DNA of 64,000 nucleotides from Ignavibacteria bacterium (GTDB lineage Bacteria; Bacteroidota; Ignavibacteria; Tepidaquicellales; Tepidaquicellaceae): NCBI GenBank assembly GCA_019187405.1, contig JABAQZ010000017.1, positions 1 to 64,000 of the forward strand, read 5' to 3'. Shown piece by piece: positions 46,951 to 57,017 of this stretch (position 1 is its first letter; each line of letters starts with the position of its first letter). The notes under the pieces were generated by a model. It saw only the letters and a program-made list of their open reading frames with translations, ran no database searches and was not told where the DNA came from. The position numbers and the translations under genes were made by a program.

Positions 46951-49900
46951 TTACCAGACTAATTTTTCCATTTTCTTTACAACTACGTGTGTATCCCTTT
47001 GAGGAGCAATCGGACCCCAATAATTAAAGTGATAAGAAAACTGTCCGTATCCTCCGCTTAGATAATTTGGTTTTAAATGTGTGCGTGTTACACTGTTGTG
47101 TCCGCCGCCGCGTCTGTTGCCTCTAAGCTGTGATTTTGGAATGCCAACGGTTCTTTCCGGTACGTGATATACTATACAGCTTCCCGGAGCAATCCTTGAA
47201 CTTACAACAGCTCTTGTTACATATACGCCATGGTCATTGTGTACTTCTACCCAATCATTGTCTTTAATTCCGAGCGTCTCAGCATCTTTTTCGCTCAACC
47301 AGCAGGGCTCACATCCTCTGGAAAGAGTCAGCATCCTTAGATTTTCCATGTAAGTGGAATGAATGTGCCATTTACCGTGAGGCGTAAGATAATTTAATGC
47401 CAGAGCTTTTCCATTTTTCCATGTCTCTCGCAGATCACCGTAAACTTCAGGTCTCGGAGCAGGTTTATAAGTCGGAAGATGCTCTCCATGTGCAATATAG
47501 AGTTCATGGTCAAGATAAAAATGCTGTCTTCCGGTCAGCGTCCTCCATGGAACAAGTCTCTCTACGTTATATGTGTAAGGAGCATAAGCTCTTCCATCAT
47601 TCATCAGACCTGACCATAAAGGCGAAGTATTATATCTTCTGGGCTGGGCTACAAGGTCTTGGTATCTCAGCAATACATCCTTGCTTCCTTCTCCTAAATC
47701 AGCCAATACAAGCCCCGTTTTCTTTTCCATATTTTTGTATGCCTGTACATTTAATTTTCCGTTAGTCAATGTGGAAAGATTAAGTACTGCATTTGCAGCC
47801 CATTCATCTTCCTGAATCGAAGGAAGCGTTTTGCCTTCATATTTTCTTTTTGGAAAATGATTGGAGACACACATATTATCATATTCTTCTTTGCAGAAAT
47901 AATGATTGCCGTGTGCGCCTAATCCTTTTTCGCGAATACCTTCGCCGAGTGTAATAAATTGTTCATACAGCTTGGTATAATCACGCGTTACAACGGAAAA
48001 TTTCGGCATTGATTTACCGGGAATCGGATCGCATTCACCGTTGAACCAATCTTTAATTGTAGGCTGAGTGATTTCATCTTTTGAATCATGTGATAATGGC
48101 GTCATTACTATATCTCTCTGTTCTCCAGTAAAATATTTTTTAGCCATTTCACTTGTAGCTTTTGCAATATGCTTAAAAATGTCCCAGTCGGTTTTGGATT
48201 CCCAAACAGGGGCAATCGCCTGACCCAGCGGATGGATAAACGAATGAAGATCGGTACTATTCAAATCTGTTTTTTCATACCAGGAAGCTGCAGGCAATAC
48301 AATGTCTGAATAAAGAGCTGACGAATCCATGCGGAAGTTTAGGTCAACTACCAGATCCATTTTTCCGGTTGGTGCAATATCGTGCCATTTAACTTCTTCA
48401 GTTTTATCATCGGCATCTTTTGCAATAACATTATTATGTGTACCAAGATAATGCTTTAATGCGTATTCTGTGCCTTTCATACTGCCGTGTATAGCATTGC
48501 CTCTCCAGATATACCAAACTCTCGGAAAATTTTCTTCCGCATCAGGATCATTTATGGAAAATTCAAGTTTTCTGGATTTTAATTGCTCTACCGTATAATT
48601 GATAATATCTTCATCTGTCTTTGCACCGTTTTCAGAAGCTTCTTTTACAAGCTCAATAGGATTTTTATTGAATTGAGGATAATAAGGCATCCAACCATTT
48701 CGAACTGATGAAAATATACTGTCAGCTGTGTGCTTCTTGCTCCATTTATTTTCCGGAACAGGATTATAGTGATAATGAAATCCGTCATATCTCCATTGGC
48801 AAGTGTTAATATAATGCCAAAGAGGAGCTTGCTGCAGCCTTGAAGCCGGCACCCAGTCTTTTGCAAATGTAATAGCTCCCCATGAATCTACCGGAGCGAG
48901 TTTCTCCTGACCTACATAGTGATTAAGTCCTCCGCCATTTTTCCCGACACATCCGCATAACGCCAAAGCCATTGCGGCAGAACGGTAAATTAAATTTGCA
49001 TGATACCAGTGATTAATACCTGCGCCGATTATTACCATGCATTTACCTTTAGTAGTATCGGCTGTTCTTGCCCATTCATTGGCAAACTGAATAACTGTTT
49101 TTGAATCAATACCGGTAAAAAGCTCCTGCCACGCAGGCGTATATGAAGCATTCTTATCAGTATAATCTTTTGGATACTGCCCTTCTAATCCGCGGTCAAC
49201 GCCGTATTGTCCCATAAGTATGTCATAAATTGTGGCAACGGGAACTTTGCCGTTTACCGTATCCAGATATTTCACGGGAACGCCGCGTAGAAAAGTATTA
49301 TTCAATCCATATTCAATGAATTCGGTTTGAAGCACGCCGTCATTTTTATTCAGGAATGTAAGAGCCGGATCATAATTCTTATCTGTTTCACCACATTCAA
49401 ATTTCATATTCCATTTTCCGCCTTCTTTATCCCAGCGGTAACCCATAGCGCCTTTGGGAACAATAAGCTCACCAGTATTTTCATCAATATTCAAAAACTT
49501 CCAATCTCCGTTTTCAATATCTTTCCATTTTGATATTTCATTTGCTCTAACCATACGACCCGGTTTGAAATGATTGCCTTCTTTTTCAAGATGAATTAAA
49601 AACGGACTATCAGTATATTTCTTTGTGTATTCAATAAAATAAGGCGTCTGCTTTTGATGATGATACTCCTTTAATATAATATGTGTAACAGCCATCCAGA
49701 AAGCATTATCCGTTCCGGGATGCAGCGGCACCCATTGGTCGGCATACTTACAAACTTGACTGAAGTCAGGCGAAAACACGACTGCTTTTGTTCCGTTGTG
49801 CCGCGACTCCGCAAAGAAATGACAATCGGGTGTCCGAGTCATGTTCAGACATGCGCCCATATCTGCAATAAATTTTGAATTGTACCAGTCGGCGCTTTCG

Positions 49901-50568
49901 CATACATCAGTTTGTTCGCCCCACATTTCAGGGAAGTGAGTTGGCAAGTCGCAATACCAGTCATAAAAACTTAAATTGAATCCGCCAAACAGCTGTAGAA
50001 ATCTTGCTCCAGCTGCATAACTAAGCATTGACATGGCTGGAATTGGAGAGAAACCGGCAACACGATCTGGTCCATATTTTTTAGCTGTGTAAATATTTGA
50101 TGCGGCAATAATTTCCAACACTTCATCCCATGTGGCTCTGCGAAATCCGCCTTTGCCTCTTGAATTTTGATAATGCTTCCTTTTCGTTTCGTCATTTTGA
50201 AGATTCTCCCATGCTATTAATGGGTTACCTCCGGCTTTTTGCTTCTCTATTTTAAAGAGATTAAGCAATGACCCCCGGACAAGTGGATATTTAATTCTCA
50301 GCGGGCTGTATAGATACCATGAATATGAAATTCCTCTCTGACAACCTCTGGGCTCGTAAGGAGGAAGAGAATCTTCAAGCAATGGATAATCCAATTGCTG
50401 TGTTTCCCATACTACAATTCCGTCTTTCACATGAATCTGCCAGGAACAGCCGCCAGTACAGTTTACTCCGTGTGTGCTGCGAACAATGCGGTCATGCTGA
50501 AAACGGTTGCGATAAAATTCTTCCCATTGTCTTGTTTTGGGTGATATAATATCTTCAATCCAACTCAT
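46951..50568 (-). CDS. narG: Respiratory nitrate reductase alpha subunit
   Basis: A 1205-residue bis-MGD enzyme reducing nitrate to nitrite. The N-terminal FS0 cluster motif is [13 protein letters not shown] (about 32-44) followed by WETQQLDYP. The Asp ligand to Mo lies in [10 protein letters not shown] near 200-210 and [15 protein letters not shown] follows. Long DMSO-reductase family domains run through, ending [14 protein letters not shown]. No Tat signal is seen before the domain, and it has no periplasmic leader, consistent with a cytoplasmic NarG. narH is downstream by 31 bp. Confidence 0.97.
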   Translation of the reverse strand: MSWIEDIISPKTRQWEEFYRNRFQHDRIVRSTHGVNCTGGCSWQIHVKDGIVVWETQQLDYPLLEDSLPPYEPRGCQRGISYSWYLYSPLRIKYPLVRGSLLNLFKIEKQKAGGNPLIAWENLQNDETKRKHYQNSRGKGGFRRATWDEVLEIIAASNIYTAKKYGPDRVAGFSPIPAMSMLSYAAGARFLQLFGGFNLSFYDWYCDLPTHFPEMWGEQTDVCESADWYNSKFIADMGACLNMTRTPDCHFFAESRHNGTKAVVFSPDFSQVCKYADQWVPLHPGTDNAFWMAVTHIILKEYHHQKQTPYFIEYTKKYTDSPFLIHLEKEGNHFKPGRMVRANEISKWKDIENGDWKFLNIDENTGELIVPKGAMGYRWDKEGGKWNMKFECGETDKNYDPALTFLNKNDGVLQTEFIEYGLNNTFLRGVPVKYLDTVNGKVPVATIYDILMGQYGVDRGLEGQYPKDYTDKNASYTPAWQELFTGIDSKTVIQFANEWARTADTTKGKCMVIIGAGINHWYHANLIYRSAAMALALCGCVGKNGGGLNHYVGQEKLAPVDSWGAITFAKDWVPASRLQQAPLWHYINTCQWRYDGFHYHYNPVPENKWSKKHTADSIFSSVRNGWMPYYPQFNKNPIELVKEASENGAKTDEDIINYTVEQLKSRKLEFSINDPDAEENFPRVWYIWRGNAIHGSMKGTEYALKHYLGTHNNVIAKDADDKTEEVKWHDIAPTGKMDLVVDLNFRMDSSALYSDIVLPAASWYEKTDLNSTDLHSFIHPLGQAIAPVWESKTDWDIFKHIAKATSEMAKKYFTGEQRDIVMTPLSHDSKDEITQPTIKDWFNGECDPIPGKSMPKFSVVTRDYTKLYEQFITLGEGIREKGLGAHGNHYFCKEEYDNMCVSNHFPKRKYEGKTLPSIQEDEWAANAVLNLSTLTNGKLNVQAYKNMEKKTGLVLADLGEGSKDVLLRYQDLVAQPRRYNTSPLWSGLMNDGRAYAPYTYNVERLVPWRTLTGRQHFYLDHELYIAHGEHLPTYKPAPRPEVYGDLRETWKNGKALALNYLTPHGKWHIHSTYMENLRMLTLSRGCEPCWLSEKDAETLGIKDNDWVEVHNDHGVYVTRAVVSSRIAPGSCIVYHVPERTVGIPKSQLRGNRRGGGHNSVTRTHLKPNYLSGGYGQFSYHFNYWGPIAPQRDTHVVVKKMEKLVW

Positions 50569-50623
50569 AAATTTAATTTATTAGTTATTAATTAAGGTTA
50601 TCCTTATTTGTTGTATATAAAAA

Positions 50624-51460
50624 TCAGGTTGAACTTATTTGTCTTTTGAATAAAGTATAATTTACAGTTCGCTGTTTTCTTTTTATCCAGAATAGTGAAA
50701 ATAAAAATAGAAGCAACACCGCTCCGCTGATTCCTCCAAAGAGCATCTTCTCGCCAATATCATTTCCTGCTTGAGCAGATACGGAAAGATCATTGGCTTC
50801 TTTTAAAAAAGCGGTAACATCTGCAATTTCCTGATCGGTTAATGGCTTTGATTCATAAGCTTGTTTCATCTGAGGGAATGGTAATCCGGCAACTACCCCC
50901 TGAACTCCGGTTACGCTGATTCTTGAAACTACCTGAGTTAGGTCTTTGCCTAAAGCGCCTCCGCTGACTAATCCGCTCATGTCCACATTATGACATGAAT
51001 TACATGCAGCGCCATGATTGGCAAATCTTATATTGCCTACAAATAACTCTTGTCCCCGATGAACGTCACCGGGAGGCAAATCGGCTTTTGTCGTTGAGGT
51101 ACCAGGAGATGAACTTTTTTCAGTGATGTAAGCAATTATCCCTTCTATCTGATCGTTTGTAAGAGTCGGGTTGTCAGGCATTGGTACCTGATTAAATGCT
51201 TTAAAGAGTGAATCGGCATACTTGTCGCCTGACTTAATTACAGACTGTGAAGATTTGACAAAGCTGATAATCCATTCTTTTGTGTGCCTGGTATGCACAT
51301 TGGCAAGATCAGGTCCAACTAATTTTCCGCTGCCAATGGTATGACAAGCTGCACAGACCTGTTTGAAAATTGTTTCTCCTTGATTTTGGGGAAAGGCATT
51401 ATTGCAAAGAGCAATAAAAAGTATAGCCATAGCAATGGCCGGGAATTGAATTGATTTCAT
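50624..51460 (-). CDS. Diheme c-type cytochrome of the nar operon (NarC-like)
   Basis: A 278-residue exported cytochrome. A signal peptide (residues 1-24) precedes two heme sites, CAACH at 36-40 and CNSCH at 153-157, each with a downstream Met in a typical cytochrome c fold (MPDNPTL, MKQAYES). A C-terminal helix (241-259) anchors it. It is the first gene of the nar operon, 55 bp before narG. In Thermus a periplasmic cytochrome c (NarC) is part of the NarCGHI complex; the same placement here suggests a similar role. It needs the Ccm system encoded at 10.9-16.3 kb. Confidence 0.8.
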   Translation of the reverse strand: MKSIQFPAIAMAILFIALCNNAFPQNQGETIFKQVCAACHTIGSGKLVGPDLANVHTRHTKEWIISFVKSSQSVIKSGDKYADSLFKAFNQVPMPDNPTLTNDQIEGIIAYITEKSSSPGTSTTKADLPPGDVHRGQELFVGNIRFANHGAACNSCHNVDMSGLVSGGALGKDLTQVVSRISVTGVQGVVAGLPFPQMKQAYESKPLTDQEIADVTAFLKEANDLSVSAQAGNDIGEKMLFGGISGAVLLLFLFSLFWIKRKQRTVNYTLFKRQISST

Positions 51461-51492
51461 AATACCACGGTTAGGTTCCGGTTAATTATCAT

Positions 51493-51510
51493 TATTAATT
51501 CGAATTAATA
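51493..51510. promoter_or_regulatory. 18-bp palindrome upstream of the nar operon
   Basis: TATTAATTCGAATTAATA is a perfect dyad, 33-50 bp before the cytochrome c start. It could be an operator for the nitrate regulon. No regulator is encoded next to it. Confidence 0.35.
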
Positions 51511-51788
51511 TTATAAATATACTTCCGAAAATCAATTCAGTTAAAATTTATAATTACGTAAAGAGTTGTTTCATTGCATTGACATATAATTAACATAACT
51601 CAGAGTTGATTAAAAAGTATGTCGTTGCATCATAATTAATGTAACAATAAAAAATGATCAAGGCGGTTAAAAATTTATATTCGAAAAAACCGAACAGGAT
51701 TGACTTGCTGCTATACAGGAAAGATTTTAAAAGGGGACTAAGGAAGAGAAATAAATAATAATGGATGAATTTAACTCTGTGGTAATTG

Positions 51789-51810
51789 GTGATCAAAAAA
51801 GTTTGATCAC
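51789..51810. promoter_or_regulatory. GTGATCAAA hairpin
   Basis: Perfect 9-bp arms GTGATCAAA / TTTGATCAC separated by AAAG, no T-tract. It may be an operator or stem-loop between the NTF2-like gene (downstream side) and the nar operon. Confidence 0.35.
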
Positions 51811-52040
51811 ACAATAGAATCCTTGAAGTAAATTTCAGTCAGACTTTTTTTGAAAACAAATAAAGGTTGTTTGAATTTCTTTTCTAAATCATCCTGAAGC
51901 TTTGTTTCTTTGTAATTACCGCTGATTCGCTTGGCTCAAAGTTTCGTTCACTGATTTTTAAATACCTTCTTCGAATTTTGTCCGTTTCAGATCAGTTATT
52001 TCAAAACTTCTAATGATAGAAGTCCTTTGTATCGAGAGAT

Positions 52041-52472
52041 TTAATTCGCCTGCCCGATATCAAGACGATTTATTTTTCCTTCGTTATTGAGCTGAAATTT
52101 GAAATATGTTTTAAAGTCGCCCCAGCTCTCTGTGTGAAATTGACCCAAAATATCTAATCCGTTATTCTCCACTTTGTCAATGCTTATAAATTTTTCATGT
52201 CCGCAGGCATCTTTGACAAATTGCTGAAAATCTCTTTGATTTCCATCGTCAAACAACTCTGCATCGTCCGTAAAGTAACTTAGAAATGTTTTACTGTCGC
52301 CACTTTGCCAGGCATCAAAAGCTTTTTTCACGGTTGAGTTTGTTAATTTACTTGTATCCATTTTATCGGTTGATAATTCTATATGAGTTTCTTTTTTAGT
52401 CGTTGTTGTTGTTTGTCCGCATGCGGATATGTTGATAACCATTAGGATAATGATTAGTATCAAATAGTTCAT
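52041..52472 (-). CDS. NTF2-like (SnoaL) lipoprotein
   Basis: A 143-residue protein with lipoprotein signal (lipobox NISAC). The domain after it (residues 45-140) has the cone-shaped NTF2/SnoaL pattern: VKKAFDAWQSGDSKTFLSYFTDDAEL, then strand-rich segments ending INRLDIGQA. The function is unknown, as is usual for this family. It lies 10 bp after the DoxX-like gene. Confidence 0.7.
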   Translation of the reverse strand: MNYLILIIILMVINISACGQTTTTTKKETHIELSTDKMDTSKLTNSTVKKAFDAWQSGDSKTFLSYFTDDAELFDDGNQRDFQQFVKDACGHEKFISIDKVENNGLDILGQFHTESWGDFKTYFKFQLNNEGKINRLDIGQAN

Positions 52473-52482
52473 TTTAATAAAA

Positions 52483-52842
52483 TTAATTGGTTTTTGAAAG
52501 AGGATGCTGCAGATAAATAATAAGTAAGTTGAGTAATAGAAATGGTAACTCTATCGCCATTCCTTTCAGATCTTTGTTTAAAAGGTGTAAGCAAATAATC
52601 AGTAAAATTCCGGCAGCCATCAAAAAGTTGCCCCAAAGAAATGTTTTTGGATGAAGAATGAGTAAAGCACTTATCATTGTTATTAACCCGAGTATCAACA
52701 AACCTGTTTTGTTGAAATCCCATTTGCTGAACATTTCCAGCATTTCAGGTTTTCCGGTAAACATTGCCCAACCTTGTTTCAGTCCCATAAAAACTGCCAC
52801 AAGAATTAAAACTGAGTTAAAGATTTTGATTGCTGTTGTCAT
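52483..52842 (-). CDS. DoxX-like membrane protein
   Basis: A 119-residue protein with four helices (residues 5-23, 47-65, 70-87, 96-112). The opening IFNSVLILVAVFMGLKQGWAM and the GLITMISALLILHP segment match the DoxX/DUF4267-like family. It is encoded just upstream of the NTF2-like gene and they probably form a pair. Its 3' part resembles a decayed segment at 54490-54550. Confidence 0.65.
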   Translation of the reverse strand: MTTAIKIFNSVLILVAVFMGLKQGWAMFTGKPEMLEMFSKWDFNKTGLLILGLITMISALLILHPKTFLWGNFLMAAGILLIICLHLLNKDLKGMAIELPFLLLNLLIIYLQHPLSKTN

Positions 52843-53158
52843 AATTTATTTGATTTTTAATTTAGCTGATCATTTTAATAAAAGCCGCATTATTATTCAA
52901 TTACCATTTCACAAATATCTATCGCATTTGCTGGTTTTGCAAAATTCAGTTTCAGGTGCATTACAACTCACAAAAGCAACAATTGAACAACGATGGAATT
53001 GATTACTTTTGATCTTTTTAATTATAAAATAAAGGAAAGCCGGAAGATGATGTTATGTCTTTTCGCTTTCCTATTTTATTCATTCAATATAAAGCCAATC
53101 CGGTGATTACATTATTTGCACCGTTCAAATTATTAATTCCCGAATTTGATAAAAAAAT
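52843..53158. other. Non-coding stretch with hairpin
   Basis: 316 bp. It contains GGAAAGC / GCTTTCC (53034-53071, loop about 24) followed on the - strand by a T-rich run, a possible terminator for the SDR gene. Nothing else is seen. Confidence 0.35.
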
Positions 53159-53914
53159 TTATCGGGTAGTATAACCACCGTTTGCAAAAATAGTCTGACC
53201 TGTAATCCACCAGCCATCAGTTACTAGAAACTGAACAAGCGGCGCTATGTCTTTAATGTCGGTCAATCCTCCGAGAGCAGATGCAGATTTATGATATGCT
53301 ACAGCATCATCACTTTCTTGTCCATAAAAAAACGGAGTATCCATTGGTCCGGGAGCAACGGCAGTTACTGAAATCCCTCGAGGTCCAAACTCTTTGGAAG
53401 CTGCTCTGGTAAAGTGTTCAACCGGTGCTTTCATTCCTTCATAAGTGGAGTAAAGACCGGTATAAGCTGCAAGCAAAGAAGTTACGATGGTACAAATTTT
53501 ACCATTATCATTTAATTTTTTACCTGCCTCCTGAATAAAGAAATACGCAACCTTTGAATTAATGTCACTCATGCTGTCATATTCAGCTTCTGTCGTTTCA
53601 ATAAAAGGTTTTTTCAAAACTTTACCTACTGTATTAATTGCAACATCGATTCCTCCGAATTTTTCTACGGCCTTATCGAAGAGTTTTGTAATATTGGCAA
53701 TATTTGTAAGATCTCCTTGAACCAAAATCGCCTCTGCACCTGATGTTTGCACATCTGTTAATGTTTTTTCAGCATCTTTTTTTGTGCTGTCATTATTGTA
53801 ATGGATAACTAATTTAGCTCCTTGCTTTGAAAAATTTCTGCTAAGTAAACCTCCAAGGTTTTTTGCACCACCGGCAATTAGTACTACTTTTCCTTTAACA
53901 TTGTTTGTTGGCAT
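53159..53914 (-). CDS. SDR-family oxidoreductase
   Basis: A 251-residue short-chain dehydrogenase/reductase. Cofactor motif GGAKNLGGLLSRNFS (about 14-28), NTVGK in place of NNAG, and the C-terminal ITGQTIFANGGY. Catalytic residues are the Ser of VTSLLAAYTG and the Tyr-x-x-x-Lys equivalent in YSTYEGMKAP (Tyr-Glu-Gly-Met-Lys). It is a classical fold with broad substrate possibilities. A 15-bp palindrome (53931-53945) upstream overlaps a TAATTTTG element. Confidence 0.85.
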   Translation of the reverse strand: MPTNNVKGKVVLIAGGAKNLGGLLSRNFSKQGAKLVIHYNNDSTKKDAEKTLTDVQTSGAEAILVQGDLTNIANITKLFDKAVEKFGGIDVAINTVGKVLKKPFIETTEAEYDSMSDINSKVAYFFIQEAGKKLNDNGKICTIVTSLLAAYTGLYSTYEGMKAPVEHFTRAASKEFGPRGISVTAVAPGPMDTPFFYGQESDDAVAYHKSASALGGLTDIKDIAPLVQFLVTDGWWITGQTIFANGGYTTR

Positions 53915-53930
53915 ATACTTTATTGTTTAA

Positions 53931-53949
53931 TTTGTAATTTACAAAATTA
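53931..53949 (-). promoter_or_regulatory. Operator-like palindrome and -7 box of the SDR gene
   Basis: TTTGTAA-T-TTACAAA is a 15-bp perfect dyad at 53931-53945. The - strand element TAATTTTG (53949-53942) overlaps it. A TTG at 20 bp further is lacking, so the promoter call is weak, but the overlap would suit repression by the nearby AraC-type regulator. Confidence 0.4.
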
Positions 53950-53990
53950 CATAGTTTCTCGTAATAAAGTATGGTGAACTTTTCAGTTTT

Positions 53991-54371
53991 TTATTTTTTC
54001 TTTTTAGAATTTCTGAATTGTCCCGGTGTAATGCCTGTCATTTTTTTAAAAAATTTGGAGAAGTTGGATGGGTCATAAGTTAATATTCTTGCTATTTCGG
54101 AAATAGATTCATCTGTTTCGGAAAGCATACGTTTTGCCTGATCTATAATTTTTTGGTCATAAAAATAACAAGGGTGATTGCCCGTTTCCTTTTGTATTGT
54201 ATTGGTCAGATGTTTGTGAGAAATAAACAGTTCTCTTGCTACCTGATTGATTTCCATAAAATCTCTTACCTTACCTGAAACTACATCGGCAATGTGTTTA
54301 TCCAAAAACTGAAAATAAGTTTGTGTAATTTCTTTGCTTCTTTTTAATATTTCCTGTTCTGTTTTGATCAT
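53991..54371 (-). CDS. AraC-family regulator, HTH domain only
   Basis: A 126-residue protein carrying just the two-helix-turn-helix AraC DNA-binding domain: NQVARELFISHKHLTNTIQKETG (about 42-64) and ESISEIARILTYDPSNFSKFFKKMTGITPGQFR (about 88-120). The sensor domain usual in the family is missing, and the N-terminal 35 residues are helical. It lies 76 bp upstream of the SDR gene in the same direction, so it probably regulates it. Confidence 0.75.
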   Translation of the reverse strand: MIKTEQEILKRSKEITQTYFQFLDKHIADVVSGKVRDFMEINQVARELFISHKHLTNTIQKETGNHPCYFYDQKIIDQAKRMLSETDESISEIARILTYDPSNFSKFFKKMTGITPGQFRNSKKKK

Positions 54372-54485
54372 TTAAAATAAGTCAGATTTTTGATCGTTGT
54401 GGCTTGAGTTTAATATTTTATTAAGATTTTTGTTTTATGGCTTCTGGACTTACATCTGGGTCATTAATCTGTGCAGGTAGTGAAG

Positions 54486-54560
54486 TCCGGCACTATTCAA
54501 AATGGTAACTCCATCATCGGTCCTTTCAGTTCATTGTCTTATTCAATAGCTTGCGATTCT
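54486..54560 (-). pseudogene. Decayed fragment of a DoxX-like gene
   Basis: Read on the - strand the words LLNK and, one frame over, LKGPMMELPF match LLNKDLKG...IELPF of the intact DoxX-like protein at 52483-52842. At nucleotide level 52541-52580 and 54501-54540 share AATGGTAACTC and TCCTTTCAG with a similar spacing. It is short and broken by a frameshift, so I infer a remnant of a duplicated gene. Confidence 0.4.
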
Positions 54561-54661
54561 GTAATGATAACTTGATATAAGAGCCGGATTGTATTTCGCA
54601 TATGTTTCTTCTGCAATTGCAAAGTCCCAACTGTACCGACTCTATTCGCTGGTCCATTTCT

Positions 54662-55237
54662 TTAGTCGTTGCGATGTTTGTATTTCTCCACAGTCAATCC
54701 CTTGAATTGTATTGTATCTCCTTCTCCGTTTATAAAATATTCGGGCAATGCTTTGCCGGTCAGTTTATACTTGTTATCCGCATTTACGCCATTTCCGAAA
54801 CCGCAATCTTTATGTTCCGGATTAGTAGTAATTTCAAGTTGTTCCGGAGAAAAATGAAATGTTAGAATACAGTTAAGATCATTGCTGTCAGCTTTTGAAT
54901 CATAAATTCCGATACTGTCTTTGACATTCATTTCACCGAATAACTGTCCGGAATTATACGACGGGGCGCCGCGAGTGATATCCAGATAAAAAAGGGCCGA
55001 AGAAGAATTTAAAGGATAAACCATTATGGAACCGACAGCTTCTTTTTCGGGATTGCTTCCAAACGTATATGTCCCTCCTATTGATTGAACTGTTTTGACT
55101 TCTTTTGTTTTATTAACAGAATCTCCGGCCGTTGTAGTCACCGAAGTCTTATTCTTTCCGGTATCATTTTTATCGCAGCTCATTACCGAGATTGCAATAA
55201 TAAAACAACATAATGTGTGTAAGAATTTAATTGTCAT
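54662..55237 (-). CDS. Lipoprotein, unknown
   Basis: A 191-residue lipoprotein (lipobox VMSC, then DKND linker of Thr/Lys-rich residues). The folded part (residues 45-190) looks beta-rich, containing GGTYTFGSNPEKEAVGSI and FKGLTVEKY. I chose the ATG at 55237 because the longer reading lacks a family signal and delays the signal peptide. It lies 70 bp before the MarR gene end. No family recognised. Confidence 0.55.
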   Translation of the reverse strand: MTIKFLHTLCCFIIAISVMSCDKNDTGKNKTSVTTTAGDSVNKTKEVKTVQSIGGTYTFGSNPEKEAVGSIMVYPLNSSSALFYLDITRGAPSYNSGQLFGEMNVKDSIGIYDSKADSNDLNCILTFHFSPEQLEITTNPEHKDCGFGNGVNADNKYKLTGKALPEYFINGEGDTIQFKGLTVEKYKHRND

Positions 55238-55306
55238 ATCTGTATGGTTTTTTAAAATGTTTAAATTATTATCTATTATATTAAAGATTAAGATTTGCAA
55301 ATTCTT

Positions 55307-55714
55307 TTAGCTTAAGTTTCCGATCAGCTTTTCAAGTGTTGCAATAATTTGTTCATAATCATTATCCGTTATATTCCGCATTGCCTTATGTCTGAAGGCT
55401 GTCTGTTTTTCAAGGCAGATTTTAAAAACTTCTTTCCCTTTGTCTGTTAGAGATAAGAATTTATGTTCTTTTACAAGTCCGCTATCGATCAAGCCGTAAA
55501 TGAAGTCATCTATTTTCTTACCGGTTTCAAATTCCAAAAGCAGTTTTTTAATTGTCGGACTGTCAACACTTCCTCTTTCATTTATCATGTTAAGAATTTG
55601 CCATCCTGTCCTTGTTAATCCAAGCTCTTCGTGAATCTTGTTAATTCCTTCTGTCAGCAGATTATCCGCCTTCTTCAGATAATATCCAATTGGTAATCTT
55701 GTATCTTTGTTCAT
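55307..55714 (-). CDS. MarR-family transcriptional regulator
   Basis: A 135-residue winged-helix repressor. Helix-turn-helix near residues 35-65: GLTRTGWQILNMINERGSVDSP followed by a wing-like loop. LSLTDKGKEVFKI is the family wing and helix 5 (about 82-95). It is upstream of the lipoprotein gene, likely in one operon. Substrate unknown. Confidence 0.8.
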   Translation of the reverse strand: MNKDTRLPIGYYLKKADNLLTEGINKIHEELGLTRTGWQILNMINERGSVDSPTIKKLLLEFETGKKIDDFIYGLIDSGLVKEHKFLSLTDKGKEVFKICLEKQTAFRHKAMRNITDNDYEQIIATLEKLIGNLS

Positions 55715-55800
55715 TATCTAATATCAGATTGTATCATTTCACGCCCTCGGTAATTAACAAAAACAGCTCGCTTTCAATTTGAGTTTAGAATGAGTTAATT

Positions 55801-55828
55801 TCGCATTTTAAGTAATGCGATTTTTTTT
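55801..55828 (+). terminator. Intrinsic terminator without an upstream + strand gene
   Basis: Stem TCGCATT / AATGCGA with a 6-nt loop, followed by eight T. No + strand gene precedes it in this window; it may be a leftover of a lost gene or terminate antisense transcription. Confidence 0.6.
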
Positions 55829-55912
55829 GTAGAATTATGAACTTCTAAACCGAAAGGAACCTACATGAAACAAGATAAAAAAAATGAAATATACAAACTC
55901 TACATTTTATTA

Positions 55913-56100
55913 GGAAAAAGTTTTGTTTCTCTCGCTTTCTCTACCAGGCATCCATCAAAAAACTGGGGTTTTGGAAATAGAATGAAGAGAATGCTTTTGA
56001 TTATATTCGATGTTAAATGTTTGATGCTTGATGTTCAAGTGTTTTACTTTTTCTCCGGTTACTCTTTCCAAAGCTGGGGCTTTGGAAAGAGAAGGAAAGA
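55913..56100 (+). repeat. 188-bp direct repeat, copy A
   Basis: Nearly identical to 58010-58197 (at least one mismatch, ATCAAAAAACTGGGG against ATCAAAAAGCTGGGG). Ends in the hairpin CTCTTTCCAAAGC / GCTTTGGAAAGAG with loop TGGG (56062-56091). Confidence 0.85.
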
Positions 56101-56110
56101 GAAGGAAAGA

Positions 56111-56216
56111 AAATGAAGAGAATGCTTTTGAGAATATTCGATGTTAAATGTTTGATGTTCAAGTGTTTTACTTTTTCTCCGGTTACTCTTTCCAAAGCTG
56201 GGGCTTTGGAAAGAGA
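56111..56216 (+). repeat. 188-bp repeat, partial copy C
   Basis: Matches the 3' two thirds of copy A from AATGAAGAGAATGC on, with an 8-bp deletion (GCTTGATG lost). Contains the same CTCTTTCCAAAGC hairpin at 56186-56215. Confidence 0.75.
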
Positions 56217-56250
56217 AGGAAAGAGAAGGAAAGCTGGGGCTTTGGAAACA

Positions 56251-56299
56251 GAAGGAAAGAGAAGGAAAGAGAAGGAAAGAGAAGGAAAGAGAAGGAAAG
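56251..56299 (+). repeat. Minisatellite GAAGGAAAGA x5
   Basis: Four exact 10-bp copies GAAGGAAAGA and a fifth ending in C. The same motif flanks the repeat copies nearby. Purine-only, so one strand is all-purine. Confidence 0.85.
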
Positions 56300-56317
56300 C
56301 CATAGCTTTGGAAATAG

Positions 56318-57000
56318 AAGAACGGTAATGTAGATTCTATACTTTTTAAACATTCCAATACTCCTGTTTCTCCTTTCCCCCAAGTCGCTTGCGGGATGCT
56401 CCAACCCGTTGCTATATCTACCATATTGACCGAATATACAAACATTCCTGCTATGCTATTTCCACAATGCGCTACTGTATCAGCTTCTAAATATCCCGGC
56501 TTTGTTTCATCCTATTGATTGGTTCGTATTGGTATTAATTCTTTTAATATCGATCCAGGTTTGGTTGTACATAATCCTCGTTTCTTATATCTATGTCTTA
56601 TTGGTTTGAATATTCGGTCGATTGTTGATGCTGATATATCGTTTAATTTTTCTATCGTTTCTGTTGTTAACTTTTCTCCCGACTCAATATATTTGGGTAA
56701 CCATATTTTTATTATTGGCTCTAATCTTTTACCACACGGAAGGTTAGATGCCTTCCATGTCTTGATAAGAAATCCTTTGAATTCTTCTCCTTCGTATTTT
56801 TTCTGCCTTCCTAATTTCTTCTTCTTTTGTTTTCTGGGTTTCGCATTTAAAATCCTTATGGAATATTTTCTATTATATCCACAAGTCTTGCAAAACTCAT
56901 CTAATATACTTTTCTTCTCAAGTTTACTAGAAGAATTGTACCTCTTTTTAATCGATAATAAATACTCTATCCGCGAATTTTTACTCATTGATGTAACCAT
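56318..57000 (-). pseudogene. Transposase remnant, nonsense-mutated and 3' truncated
   Basis: The reading from 57000 encodes an ISNCY-type integrase/transposase N-terminus: CGYNRKYSIRILN and ASTIDRIFKPIRHRYKKRGLCTTKPGSILKELIPIRTNQ, then an amber stop at 56514-56512. In the same frame the conserved DETKPGYLEADTVAHCGNS and FVYSVNMVDIATGWSIPQATWGKGE follow to about 56320, where the 10-bp repeats cut it off. Only the first catalytic Asp (EADTVAH) survives; the rest of the DDE core is gone. Both the stop and truncation show it is dead. Confidence 0.85.
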
Positions 57001-57017
57001 TTTTTACTGAATATTAC

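Larger units (their letters stand above)
51461..52040. other. Upstream region of the nar operon
   Basis: 580 bp without a gene. It holds the 18-bp palindrome at 51493-51510 near the start of the cytochrome gene and the GTGATCAAA/TTTGATCAC hairpin at 51789-51810. I found no clean TTGAT-N4-ATCAA (FNR type) site. Confidence 0.5.
55715..56317. other. Repeat-rich non-coding region
   Basis: About 600 bp with an orphan terminator-like hairpin, a 188-bp repeat copy, a partial copy and a 10-bp minisatellite. ORFs reading through it (for example 55865-56116) consist of repeat translation and are not credible genes. Confidence 0.6.

Noticed and set aside
55865-56116. 83-codon ORF with a good RBS (AAAGGAACC)
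   Set aside because: After a dozen codons it reads through the 188-bp repeat; the same peptide recurs at 57962-58207 by repeat translation.
56013-56303. Reading frames with SFSFLLFP repeats on the - strand
   Set aside because: They are translations of the 10-bp minisatellite, not proteins.
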